From the NCBI GenBank assembly GCA_900618795.1, contig UYJD01000009.1:875823-939822 (forward strand): a stretch of DNA of 64,000 nucleotides, written 5' to 3'. This DNA comes from Cyanodermella asteris. Lineage: Eukaryota > Ascomycota > Lecanoromycetes > Ostropales > Stictidaceae. Numbering within the stretch: position 1 is the stretch's first letter; each line of letters begins with the position of its first letter. Below the pieces are notes generated by a model. It saw only the letters and a list, made by a program, of their open reading frames with translations. It was not told where the DNA came from and did not search any database. Below, one piece after another: positions 20,370 through 30,884 of this stretch. Both the position numbers and the translations under genes were made by a program.

Positions 20370-21676
20370 TTACGGCTTCGAGCAAGATTCTTGCGAAAAG
20401 TTGACGTGCGACTTTTGTAGTTGATCTCTGGGTGTTTGCATCCTCCTTCTGAGAAACCAGAAAACGGCGCCGGCAACGAGTAGTGCCCCTCCAACTCCAC
20501 CTACGACACCGCCGACGATTGCGCCAACATTCGTTTGCCCGGAATTTGGTACTGGTGTTGCCGTCGCTGAAGCACCTACCGTCGCTTCACCTGCAGAGAC
20601 TGATATCGTTGCTGAGCTGGACATCATCGAGGTGACCGTGGACCCCACTGTTGCCGTTGCCGCGAAATTTGAGTACGCAGCAACGGCGGAAGTGCTGGCC
20701 GAGGCGATCTGGGAGGCCGGAAAGACGGTGAATGATATTGCACCGGCGGGAGCTACGGCTAGAGCATATAGTTCATCTGGAGGAGGCGCGCTGAACTTCT
20801 CGCCGATTGGAGTGTCGCATAATAGTGTGCCGTCTATCTTTGTCCCGCAGCATTGCCATTGTGCAATGGTTGCGTTCCACACAACATCACTTTGCTTGTC
20901 CTGAGACTGTAGACTCTGTCAGTCGTCATTCAAGTGTGTTCGTGTTGCTTGGCCAGCATACGCAGTGTTGAGGGCAGGATGGGTCCTTGTAGTCCGGATC
21001 TGTGCATTGCGCCAAGTAGTACCCACCGCCTGGGCGGTCTCCTGGATAGTTACAGAAGCCGTTGCTCATGCAAGTATGTCCTTGATTCAAATAGCTATCG
21101 AGAAGGTCAGTCTGCGTTCTCAATATTGGCAAGCCTGCAGATGAGCATACCAACAGGATACGAACCCCGAGCCCGGGNNNNNNNNNNNNNNNNNNNNNNN
21201 NNNNNNNNNNNNNNNNNNNNNNNNNNNNNNNNNNNNNNNNNNNNNNNNNNNNNNNNNNNNNNNNNNNNNNNNNNNNNNNNNNNNNNNNNNNNNNNNNNNN
21301 NNNNNNNNNNNNNNNNNNNNNNNNNNNNNNNNNNNNNNNNNNNNNNNNNNNNNNNNNNNNNNNNNNNNNNNNNNNNNNNNNNNNNNNNNNNNNNNNNNNN
21401 NNNNNNNNNNNNNNNNNNNNNNNNNNNNNNNNNNNNNNNNNNNNNNNNNNNNNNNNNNNNNNNNNNNNNNNNNNNNNNNNNNNNNNNNNNNNNNNNNNNN
21501 NNNNNNNNNNNNNNNNNNNNNNNNNNNNNNNNNNNNNNNNNNNNNNNNNNNNNNNNNNNNNNNNNNNNNNNNNNNNNNNNNNNNNNNNNNNNNGGGGAGC
21601 CGCACGGGATATAGCCTTTACTATCGGCAACAACGGAACCGAAGGAATTCTGGTAACAATGAGACATGTCTCGCAT
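20370..21676 (-). CDS. Cysteine-rich single-pass membrane protein, interrupted by an assembly gap
   Basis: The visible 3' exons on the minus strand are about 21080-20962 and 20900-20370, joined across a 61-nt GTATGC...CTCAG intron. An upstream piece before the gap (21676-21594) reads CYQNSFGSVVADSKGYIPCG. The exons encode a Cys-rich ectodomain (HTCMSNGFCNYPG, then CTDPDYKDPSCPQHC, then WQCCG), a Ser/Thr/Ala-rich stalk, a Gly-rich membrane span (AIVGGVVGGVGGALLVAGAV, then FWFLRRR) and a short basic cytosolic tail. This layout is common in ascomycetes: a Cys-rich ectodomain on a mucin-like stalk with a Mid2-like span. Function is unknown; a cell-wall or surface sensor role is inference. The gap (N run about 21178-21593) hides the middle, and no signal peptide is visible. 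Confidence 0.65.
21178..21593. other. Assembly gap (run of N)
   Basis: About 416 undetermined bases inside the Cys-rich membrane-protein gene. Confidence 0.99.
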
Positions 21677-22001
21677 AGATTCTCACAGCGAACTGGCACG
21701 AGTTATGGTTAGGATCTGGGGTCAAAATATTCGAGTATGCGACGGGAGAGACGAGAGGAGGAGGGCATATATCCAACCAGACATGAATCTTGCCAGCCTG
21801 GTCCAAGACTGGCATTTAATGCTTTGCTCAGTGAAATTGAAACGCCAGGTGTCTGGGCCAGCAAGTCTATCCACTTAGAGAGCGCCGAGCGATCATTTGC
21901 AGGACCAATAGTTTGATAGTAAAACATGACGAAGGAGCGTTGCATGCCCAGGGCTTGATCAGGGATCAAGGAAAGACCTACACCTAGACAAATTTGGAAA
22001 C

Positions 22002-22442
22002 TTAGAGCCGTTTTCGCCAAGAGAGAAATGTCTTCAGTCTGATAGAAGACTGAATGTAACGTTGATCGACTCGGCTATTAGAGGGTGTTGGAGAAAGTGT
22101 TGCAGGGATATTGAAGGCTGTGCCGCCTTCAAGGTCACGTGGACGTCCCCAATGCTCAGCATTGAGTGCAGCAGCAGTAGGCGCACTCTTTCGGTCTTTG
22201 CATACTTTCATTTTAAAGACGTCTATATGGCTAGTCCAAACACCAACCAAGAGGGCAGCGAGTGCCTCAGTGTGCTCGGAAATAGTAGTCGAAGCATAAA
22301 GGTAGACAAGGTATGTAAAACGATTTCTGGACGTGGTCTCGGTGGGGCTCCCGCCAAGTTCTTCCGAGACGCCAGGAGCTCGATCTGAAACAACTAAAGG
22401 ACTAGCATGACAGGCTTCACGCTGACGAGGGTTGCAAATATA
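22002..22442 (-). other. Long open frame without ATG; possible 3' exon or gene remnant
   Basis: The minus-strand frame is open for 147 codons from a possible acceptor (GATCAG, ending at 22443) to a stop at 22002. The translation looks protein-like: a polar segment (DRAPGVSEELGGSPTETTSR), a hydrophobic span (EALAALLVGVW) and a basic tail ending SIRLKTFLSWRKRL. A second open frame of about 84 codons lies upstream at 22771-22519. I do not recognise either. They may be exons of one unmodelled gene, a decaying gene, or chance. No start codon or promoter is evident. Confidence 0.25.
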
Positions 22443-23144
22443 CTGATCTCACTAGCATGGCTAACGAGGCCCGGACTGGCAATAAGTACAGATATGCCAC
22501 CCAAGCGAGCGTGTTATTTTATCCGGTCATAGCCTCAAGTCGCTTCAGACCGTACACAAGCATATGTGGCCTCTTTCCAACTGCAATGCGGAGAAGTCGG
22601 AAATTTCTGGTCTGTTCGCCTGGATGAATTTCACCGTGATCTGCCCAGGATGTCTTGAATCGTGATATAAATCGTCCGGCGAGTCTCGACATTTCCGCCA
22701 AATATCTTTTCCGTGTTTTATAACAGTTTGTCAGTTTGCATCGCGTCGCAACGTGATCGATATGCGCTACAACTCAAGGTTGGGTGCGGTGACGGTATTT
22801 AGCTGTGTGTCCAGCGGAACTTTGGCATAGCAAACCGTATGGGCTTAATGTATGCATAGCCGACAGCCAAGAGACGCCCTCGGAAAATATTTCTGACCAG
22901 TCTTCACGTAGGTGGAGGCAATGGATATAGCGGGAGCACCACATGTGTCTCCGGTTACATGTGCATCAAGCTCAAATGAGCCAAAATTGAGTGCTTCATC
23001 TTTTGTGACGCTGACACAAGCAAAGCGACTGTGGGTCCACGTATGCAACGTCTTCGACCTTAAATTATCTCTAAATGCTGTCCCAGACTTAGATCCTCAC
23101 AGTGCCAGCCGGGCACGGCGGACAGAGCACCCTCCCCGACGCCC
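22443..23144. other. Unresolved stretch upstream of the T-rich gene
   Basis: Contains the 84-codon minus frame at 22519-22771 (with RLAGRFISRFKTSWADHGEI). On the plus strand it contains a possible splice acceptor at 23101 whose following sequence stays in frame with the next gene (CQPGTADRAPSPTP before its first ATG), which suggests an upstream exon I could not place. Confidence 0.3.
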
Positions 23145-23832
23145 ATGGACCCCACCAAGCCAACAACCACAACTGCAACCAAGACGACGTCGACTCCTCC
23201 CAGCACCGGCACCGGCGCCAATGGCCCCGGCACCACCCTGCAGAGCGGCTACACCTGGGTCCGCGCCGTCGAAGATCCCCACTTCCACGAATACCTCCAA
23301 TCGATCCCGCTATACTCCGCCGGCCCCGCCGTTCTCGGAAGCTGCACATCCGCGGGCCAGTTCGCCATCACCGCCGACGGACAGCTGACCCAGCTGATAT
23401 CCTCGTCGACGACCAACGCCCAGGTCCTGTATGCGGTCGTGGCTGGCGCGACGAGCCACGATGGTCGCACGCTTGTGGTGACGTTCTCTGCGGGTAAGAA
23501 TACGTATGGAACGTTTGAGTGGTCCGGCGATGCATTGGAGTGGTCGGCAGCGAACGTGACGCGGCCGCAGGTCACGGCTTGGTATGTTTGTGAGGGAAAC
23601 CAGGTGTTTGTGAACCTTGGAGCGTATCTGTATCAGGCCCCGGATGGGTGTGCGGATGAGACGGTAGGTTTGAGTGCCGGGATGGAGTCCTTCAGTGCTG
23701 ACCTTGGTTTAGATTCACTCTTACGGTGCTTCACAAGCGAGCAGCTGGCGAAAACAACGTCTTGCGAACTGTCAATGTTGTATGTGTTTGCAGAATGCGT
23801 CGTCGGTATACATGCTCAGAAAATGTACCTGA
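23145..23832 (+). CDS. Thr-rich protein of a common fungal secreted-type family (N-terminus uncertain)
   Basis: Exons 23145-23663 and 23713-23832, joined in phase 0 across a 49-nt intron with branch site GCTGACC, give 212 aa. After a Thr-rich start, the body contains WVRAVEDPHFHEYLQS, AGQFAITADGQL, GTFEWSGDALEW, VTAWYVCEGNQVFVNLGAY and YQAPDGCADETIHSYG. I recall this order of motifs in an abundant family of small extracellular proteins of plant-associated ascomycetes with no known function. Family members usually begin with a signal peptide, which is absent here. The frame is open upstream through a possible acceptor at 23101, so a leader exon is probably missing from this model. The 3' end overlaps the 3' end of the convergent MFS gene by 17 bases. 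Confidence 0.6.
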
Positions 23833-25560
23833 AGTTAAGATTCTCCTTGTCCTGTTTCACATGTTAGTTACCATTGCAAGCTAGACACGGAAGCATGCTC
23901 TACGAGACATTGTATTGAGAATGACCTGAAATCCAGACTCACCGTCAGATCTCCAAACGCCGTCTCATCCAGAGTCTCGTCTTTGTCAACGCCCTGCGCC
24001 GCTTGCAATCGGTCTCTCCTCTTATTCTCACGAGAGAGTAGAAACCTCAGCAAAAGAACTGCCACAATGTCCAAAAAGTGACTGACGATCATACTCCAGA
24101 TACCAAGAGGATATGTTGGTGCCTGGTCCGACAAGTAAAAGAACGGACCTGCCAGATTGCCCACGCAGTAACCCAAGAACAATGCAGCGTTAGTCGTGAC
24201 CTTCTTTGTGTGTCCCGAAATATTTCCCGAGCAAAGCGACAGGACGAGCACGAAGCTGGCATTGAAGCTCCCCGTGAGGTAGTAGAAGATGAGGCGCGCA
24301 ATGTGGCTGGATTGAGGCAGGTATTGAAGTCCGAACTCGCCAGCGATATTCGGAAGCAGGAAGAGAATGATCATGTAGACGCGGCTCTGGTAACCCTTTT
24401 TGGAGATCCAGTCGTTCAGGAAAACGCAGACGAGAAGGACGATCGTGATGAACACGCCGTAGGGGACTTGCAAGACGGTAGTGATGAGAGTGCTGAAGCC
24501 GAGGCCTTGAATGATGATCGTGCCGAAGTTCGAGATGCCGCCATTGGGAACATTTGAAACGATGGCGATGAGGAAAAACAGGTACAGCTTGTAGTCGCAG
24601 AAGGCCTCCTTGACTTGGTAGAGTTTGAAAGTCTTGTTCTCGATGCCGGTCTGATCCCCGCGCTTCCGCTCTGCCGCGATCCGTCGCTCTCGCTCAGTCA
24701 GGAAACGAGCGGTCACAGGATTGTTCGGCATGCAGAAAAAGAGAACTAGTCCCCACGTACAACACAGAGCGCCGATGATGAGAAACTCGTACCTCCAGCT
24801 CGGGAGCGCGCCTTTGATGTGTCCAATTCCGTACCCAAACAATCCACCGATGGCAATGCCGAATCCATTGGCGCAGTACCAAAGACCAATGCGGATGGGT
24901 TGCTGCCTTCGCGTGTACCACATTGAGGTGATCAAGACGAATGAGGGATCGGAACATGCTTCTGCAGCACCAGAGAGCGCTCGGAGGACTGCCAGAACTG
25001 TAAAATTGTGAGCTGCGGCCTGGCACATGAGTAGAGCACCCCAGAGAAAGATGTTGATGCCAAGATATCTTCCAATGGGGAATCGCTGCATCAGATAATT
25101 GGTTGGGAAAGCCCACGCCAAGAAGCCGAAATAGAAAATTGACGAGAGCCAACTGTACTGAGTGCCTTGAAGATGCAGGTCTTCACGGATGCCGAAAATG
25201 GCTGCATAGCTCAATGTGGTTCTGAGATAGGGTCAGCGACGTCGACCCAAAGCTACTGTCGTTTACTTACTTATCAATGTAGAAAAATGCATAGCACACG
25301 GCTATCTGGGGTAAGATCATGAGATCGATCTTTCGTACAACTCGGGCCTCTTCTTCGGCAGAGTACGGTTCATGTATTTCGTCAGGGCTGTTGAAGAGTG
25401 CCATTGCCGCATCGCCACCTCCGGTTTTTGACACTCTGAATCCATGATGTCCGGTCACGCCAGGCGCGTTTTCGATGGGTCTCATATCAAGATCCTTGCC
25501 ATCGCTAGCTGAGCCGGTGTCCTCCACATGGCTGACATTCGTCTTCTTTCCGTTGTCCAT
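23816..25560 (-). CDS. MFS transporter, Dal5-like anion:cation symporter family
   Basis: Three exons on the minus strand, 25560-25271, 25221-23943 and 23851-23816, give 534 aa. The first two join in phase 2 to form FYIDKTTLSYAAIFGIREDL, the hallmark first-loop region of Dal5/allantoate-permease-like carriers. The final 12-codon exon supplies DKENLNFRYIF, the typical family C-terminus. About twelve hydrophobic segments are visible, with an MFS motif in the loop after TM2 (NYLMQRFPIGRYLG) and a long cytosolic middle loop (ERERRIAAERKRGDQTG). The family imports organic anions such as allantoate, nicotinate, pantothenate or biotin precursors across the plasma membrane. The substrate cannot be told from sequence. 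Its 3' end overlaps the convergent gene. Confidence 0.93.
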
Positions 25561-26490
25561 TTTGCTCAGCTCTCACACCTCGTGGAACCTAAAAAAAAGT
25601 GAATTATGCCAGATGACTGGACCTGATTACGTCGCAGTGGGAACTGGGCACTTACGAAGCTGTCATGTCCCAGCTGGTGGTCGAATGCGGGGAATGAAGC
25701 TGGCACTGACTCAAGTCCAGAGCATGCAAAGAGAAGAGAGCCACGAAGACGAGAGAGAAACGCCACCAACAGCCAGGACGGCAGCATATACGTAGCGATA
25801 GTTCGCCCCTCGCCCCTCACCTTTCCAGAAGGATTCCAATCGTGAGCACTTGAGCCAGAGTGATCGCGTACCAGCCTGTATGAGAATGGATCGACACGGG
25901 GGTTATGGGATAAATGGAAACACGGGGTTCCACTTGAGGCTCGGCGCAAACATGCGACCGGCACGTCGGGAAACGGTGCATCTTTGATCTCACCTCTCGT
26001 GGGATGCAGTACACAGTGGTGACAATAGCGGTGTTGAGCCGCTGCTTCCGTCATGTCTGCTTCAACCGGATTCCCAATCTTCACATAGTCAACAGTCGTA
26101 CATATGAAGACTGCATTGCAACGAAGAATTTGAGGTGCAATCGCGATGCGGGCGAATGCCTCTGCCCTGAACTCAGAACAACTTCTGCTGTGCATGCTAT
26201 GCAGTCCTCCAATCAGGGTACATTACATGGATGCGAAATGTTTGATATTCGAGACAGCAATCGTGCGGGCTAGTGGGACAGTTGGAAGAGTGGCTGTCAA
26301 GCTGACAAGGGCCGAAGACTCAGGCGGCAGGTGGGCGTCCCAATTGGGCAATGCCTGCTGGGCTTCGTCATGGCCCCGCCAAACTCCGACGCCTTCGTGA
26401 CAGCCTCGCTTCAAGGCAACCATCACGAGCAGAACAGAAATACAGGCTGGATACTCTCTTGATAAGTGCTGTCACCTCCCACGGCACAAG
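25561..26490. other. Divergent promoter region between the MFS transporter and Ist1
   Basis: About 930 bases. No TATA box stands out on either side. The frames at 25566-26195 (-) and 26004-26426 overlap and carry no recognisable sequence. Confidence 0.5.
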
Positions 26491-27592
26491 ATGGCGTTGT
26501 CCTCGTCGTTGATAGTAAGTTTCCAGGCCGTGCACATGAGACTAGCATACTAACTAGGATATAGAGCAAGCTCAAAGTCCAGCTCAAGCTGGCCGTCAAC
26601 CGACTGCGGATGACACAGCAGAAAGACATAGCAATAGCCAAACAGCAAAGAAGGGAGATGGCTCATTTATTAGAGGTGAGTTACGGTTGGTACAGAGCCA
26701 CAGAAGAGAGCCTCGGGCTTCTGGATCGATGCATGAGCGGCGTGTAAAGTCGAGACCGAATTTGGCACTTTCTCCGTGCTTACGACTCTGGGTATCACCG
26801 AAGAGCTCTACTAAGTTGAAGCAGCAAAGCCGCGAGCAATCTGCACTCATCCGAACTGAGAACATTATCCGCAGCGACATGATCACCGAGTTACACGAGC
26901 TGCTCGAACTCTATTGCGAGCTATTGCTGGCCCGCTCTGGCTTGCTTGAAACCACGCCATGTGACGCCGGACTCGAGGAGGCCGTTCGGTCCATCATTTT
27001 CGCAGCCCCCAAGACCGAAATCAAGGAACTGCACATGGCCCGCGGCATCTTGATCGAGAAATTTGGGAAGGAGTTTGGCGCTGAAGCAATGGAAGGCCAG
27101 GGTGTGAGCCCTCGCGTAAAGGAGAAGCTTGAAGTCAAGCCCCCACCAGAGCAACTTGTCCGCGCGTACCTAGCTGAAATTGCAAGGACGTATGGGGTCA
27201 ATTGGCCACGGGAGGCAAAGTCGAGCAAGGACGACGGGCAGGATGATCAAGGAGACGATGGGGAAGGTGACGACGGGGGCCAAAAGGAGAGACCATTGGA
27301 GGCGCCGCTACTGGCTGAGGATGAGCTAAGGGGCGCAAAAGCTCCAACAGACGTGGACGAGGCGGGCAAGGCCCCTCCGGTGAGGATAGCGCCGGCGAGT
27401 CCGAGTACCGAGAACCCATCGCCAAGGGTGAAAATTCCTGGCGATCAGGCGAAGAAAGCAGCTGCAGGGGCTGGCAGTAAGAGTGAGGGAGCTGGGTCAG
27501 GGGCCGGGCCGAAGAAGGACGTCGGACCTGTTGGAGGCAAGATCCCGGATGTCGATGAGCTTGCGAAGAGATTTGCGGCGCTAAAGCGTTGA
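26491..27592 (+). CDS. IST1: Ist1-type regulator of ESCRT-III / Vps4
   Basis: Exons 26491-26514, 26565-26675 and 26825-27592 give 300 aa. Spliced, the N-terminus reads MALSSSLISKLKVQLKLAVN, then AIAKQQRREMAHLLE, then EQSALIRTENIIRSD and LLELYCELLLARSGLLE: the Ist1 domain (about residues 8-185). Residues ~185-300 are an acidic, Gly/Pro/Lys-rich linker. The protein ends IPDVDELAKRFAALKR, which fits the C-terminal MIT-interacting motif of Ist1. Ist1 binds Did2 and Vps4 on endosomes and regulates ESCRT-III disassembly in multivesicular-body sorting. An ATG at a shadow start inside intron 2 would give a false N-terminus; the spliced model restores the conserved first helices. Confidence 0.92.
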
Positions 27593-29007
27593 GTGAATTG
27601 GGATGACGATACATAACGGAGGAGGCGCCATGTTGAGACTGCAATCGTGGGGCTTCTGCCCGAAGAGAGGTAGGGCTGGTCAAAGACGAAACAGACAAAT
27701 TGCTTCAAGATACAGAATTGTTGCCTACACCAGAAGCACCCAATTCGACAACGTGGGAAGGATATACGGCACTCAATAGCCGTGTATACAGGTTTCTAAC
27801 CCCTTTGAGAGGGCAGCGTTGGCATTGGGAGGCGAGGCGGCCTGTCCTCAGCTTATACAACCACAGGCTGACTGAATAGCTGGTATCCCAATATTTCTCT
27901 CCAATACACAAATATCGACATCATCGATACCATGGTCAGGACTAAGGGCCCCAGTTGAACTTACAAAACATCGTATTCTGCGTCGGACTCCCACTGATGC
28001 AGCCTTCACAGTGTGGTATGATGCTGGTTTCCCATTGCGGTCTACTTCCGTGTCTGGGTTCAGTCAGCGGTGGTATTTTGAAGGTCTCCAATCATGCTTT
28101 CTGCATAACGACGACCAGAGGTTCATATCAGAAATAGAAAACAGTACTACAGAGGTTGCTCTGACGGCCCCGTGCGATTGCAACTGCTCTCACCTGGCTC
28201 AAAGATATTCATAGAAGTAGAAACTATTCGGACCCAGGGAGCGCTCTGTTGTTGTGACAGCATCTAGCCATAAACGCCAGCTGGTGATGATACATGGAGA
28301 GATATGAAGCACTTGTGTGCATCAGATTGAGCTCATGAAGCTGGACCTCATGACACGGATCTATTATTGGGCGAACGGCAAGACGTGAAGAGTTGTATTG
28401 AACGAGCTGCCATTCGCCGCGGTCCGTGCAGGGCGGACAGCGCTGTGCAAAATGCTGCCCAGAGCAACGCTTCGAAGAAGGTGACCGCGAGGAAGACTAA
28501 GGGCACTGTGCCCACTGGAGCGCGGCTTCAGGGGACCCAGCTCGCTAGAGAGCGGCTGGATGCTGCCATTCATTCTGTCTGTAGCTGGCTTAGTCAAGTA
28601 AACGGATCTTCTCTCCTGAAACGCGAAACTTCCCTTTCCTCCCATCCTCCCGTTACATCCCGTCCGAGGATCAAACTGCTTAATTCTATTTCGAGCTTCA
28701 GCCTGATCGAGGTGCCTTCATGCATAGGGAACACTTGGCCCCCAAACTAACCGTGCCATCAGATTCCCTCCCGCTGTGGAGAATTCAATCCTCCAGTACC
28801 GGGATGGCCGGTGCCCCAGCGTGCTCGACGAGGTTCCAAAAGCCGCACGCAGGGGCCACTACTCCTCCAGAGACCCCGTGCTGCTATTCATGGAGGTGTA
28901 TTCGATCGACGGTAGCCTTGGACGTATGGTGCCGGGCGCCGGTAGTGGCGCTATGAGATGTACATCATCGGTCCCTAGCGGGAATGACTTCAAGATCGCA
29001 AATGTGG
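27593..29007. other. Gene-free stretch, 1.4 kb
   Basis: No supported gene. Open frames near 27955-28214 and 28364-28750 lie on both strands or lack family features. Confidence 0.5.
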
Positions 29008-29013
29008 TATAAG
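29008..29013 (+). promoter_or_regulatory. TATA-like element of the GH26-like gene
   Basis: TATAAG 178 nt upstream of the ATG, followed by a CT-rich stretch (CTCTCTTCCGCCCC), a common arrangement at highly expressed fungal genes. Confidence 0.4.
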
Positions 29014-29185
29014 TATGACCTCTCTTCCGCCCCTTGGATTCCCTTTCCTCACCACCAGCATCTTCATACATTCCTTCCTTCAAGGCAGTGCCTCGATCAT
29101 TGTTTCCTTGAACACAGCTTCCAAGCAGAAAAAGCAACAAAAACCTTTCGCACCTTCGAAATATTTCTTTGGCAGTGCCATCACA

Positions 29186-30145
29186 ATGAAGACCACCGCT
29201 TCCCTCCTCAGCCTCCTGGCTCTCGCCAGCTCCAGCATGGGCGCACCAGCCCACAAGAACAAGCAGACTGCAACCACCAAGGCTGCCACTTCCGGCAGCA
29301 ACACCACCATCGGCGCCGGCGGCGCCGACCTCGGCATCCCCTCAGGCTGCATGACCAAGAACAACCTCGCCATTGGCTGGTTGCCCGACGAGGATAACGG
29401 AGGCACCATGGGCCCCATCACCTCGGCCCTGGGCAAGCAAGCCTGCTTTTACGGCCTCTACAGCCAGCTGACCTCTCAAAACTACGACGCCAGCCAGCTC
29501 ACCTCCCGCATCAACGACATCAAGTCCAGCGGCGCGGTGCTGCAGGCGGCCGTCATGCCCACCAAGGTCAAGTTCAACCAAGTGAACTCGGACGTCGCAA
29601 ACCAGGTCTGCGGCGCCATGAAGAAGTTCACCGATGAAGGCATCACCGTCTGGCTCCGCTTCGCCCACGAAGTGAACTGGTACGTCACCGACGGAACCTA
29701 CGCCGGCGGCTCGCAGCAAGAGTTCGTCACCATGTGGCAGACGCTCGCGACAGCCTGCAAGGGCAACGACAAGATCAAGATGTACTGGTCGCCCAACAAC
29801 GTCGGCTCCAACGCCGATTCCCTGGACGGCTGGTGGCCGGGTGCCGACTACGTTGACGTTGTCGGCATCGACGTCTACCCCAAGCAGGGCACCAACTTTG
29901 CCGGTGCGTACGGCGCTTTCTACAAGGCTTTCGCCGAAAAGTACAACAAGCCCTTCTACATTGGTGAGACGGGCAGCACCGCCGGCGATGCCGCCAAGAA
30001 GGAGTGGTTGACCGACCTCGTCCAGCCCGGCGATGGCTTCCCGCTTTACGATGGTTTCGCTTGGTTCGAGTACAACAAGCAGGGCGAGGGTGACTTCCGG
30101 GTTGTGCTCGGTGACCAGGATATTGCCAAGAGCGTCTTGGAGTAA
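29186..30145 (+). CDS. Secreted glycoside hydrolase, GH26-like (mannanase-type fold)
   Basis: A single exon of 319 aa. Residues 1-20 are a signal peptide (MKTTASLLSLLALASSSMGA), then a Thr/Ser/Lys-rich linker (~21-45) and a TIM-barrel domain. The likely acid/base is Glu162 in RFAHEVNW, the likely nucleophile Glu261 in YIGETGSTAG. WSPNNVGS and DYVDVVGIDVYP are further barrel-strand signatures of clan GH-A GH26-like enzymes. The protein should act outside the cell on beta-mannan or a related wall polysaccharide; the substrate is inferred from the family. The frame is open upstream of 29186, but the signal peptide fixes the start. GC-rich third positions suggest strong expression. Confidence 0.85.
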   Translation: MKTTASLLSLLALASSSMGAPAHKNKQTATTKAATSGSNTTIGAGGADLGIPSGCMTKNNLAIGWLPDEDNGGTMGPITSALGKQACFYGLYSQLTSQNYDASQLTSRINDIKSSGAVLQAAVMPTKVKFNQVNSDVANQVCGAMKKFTDEGITVWLRFAHEVNWYVTDGTYAGGSQQEFVTMWQTLATACKGNDKIKMYWSPNNVGSNADSLDGWWPGADYVDVVGIDVYPKQGTNFAGAYGAFYKAFAEKYNKPFYIGETGSTAGDAAKKEWLTDLVQPGDGFPLYDGFAWFEYNKQGEGDFRVVLGDQDIAKSVLE

Positions 30146-30884
30146 GCGGCTCGCCTGTGACAGATTGTGTGCTTCGAACGGCTGCCCTTTGCCGACACAC
30201 GGACGGGATCGGTGGTGGAGACCGATCTGTGCAGGAGCTGGACAGAGGAATAGGCCATGTCGCATGAGACCCGCGAGGTGATTGCCGGTCTCGTCGTCTA
30301 TTCTCGTACATAGCTGGTTGTGCTGGGTACAGCCCGCCGTGACCTTTACCTTCGTTTCAATCTCATCAGCCGCACATATGGTCAGTGCTGGCTATTGCTT
30401 TATATTGGCGCCTGCTCAAGTCCAAATTTTGATATCCGCTTCGTGTTGTAAAGCTAGAAATTGACTGTGTTGCTGTTGCACACTACGTAATTTCAACAGG
30501 ATAAATCTCTGGTTAGTGATTTGGGCATCATCACGCAATCGAAGGCACAAAATCGAAAGGCTTGAATTGATTGTGCCATTGTTCAAAAATGCCGTTGATA
30601 AGCCAAATCCATCAACCAAACTCAACGCCGGGGTATCATTATGCATTGTCATATCCAAACCCAGTTCTAAGCCAAGGAATCGACCCTCTAAGTTCGATGC
30701 AACCATCTCGTGCCACGCCGTCCGTCGACAACGGCGACTCGTTGGGTATCATCTCTCATCAGTCTTCGGTGAAAACAGGCCGGTCTCTCTAATTGCTCGG
30801 CGCCATCAACGGCTTGCTCGTCTTGTCACCAGTGAAGGTCTTTATGGGCACCTGGCCACGAGATCCAGCCGGAATCGGGCGCTC
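30146..30884. other. Intergenic between convergent genes
   Basis: About 740 bases. The frames at 30416-31148 are shadows or chance. I see nothing specific. Confidence 0.5.

Noticed and set aside
21150-21178. tRNA 3'-end-like GGTTCGTATCC on the minus strand beside the gap
   Set aside because: The T-loop lacks the expected TTCRA pattern and the rest would lie in N sequence; the surrounding frame is better explained as intron or exon of the Cys-rich gene.
22912-23388. 158-codon frame overlapping the T-rich gene
   Set aside because: Proline/arginine-rich shadow in another frame of the same strand; the frame at 23145 carries the family motifs.
26687-26824. Upstream start of an unspliced Ist1 frame
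   Set aside because: The segment is intronic; the spliced model restores the conserved N-terminal helices of Ist1.
29342-30265. 307-codon antisense frame over the GH26-like gene
   Set aside because: A shadow caused by the GC-rich third positions of the real gene.
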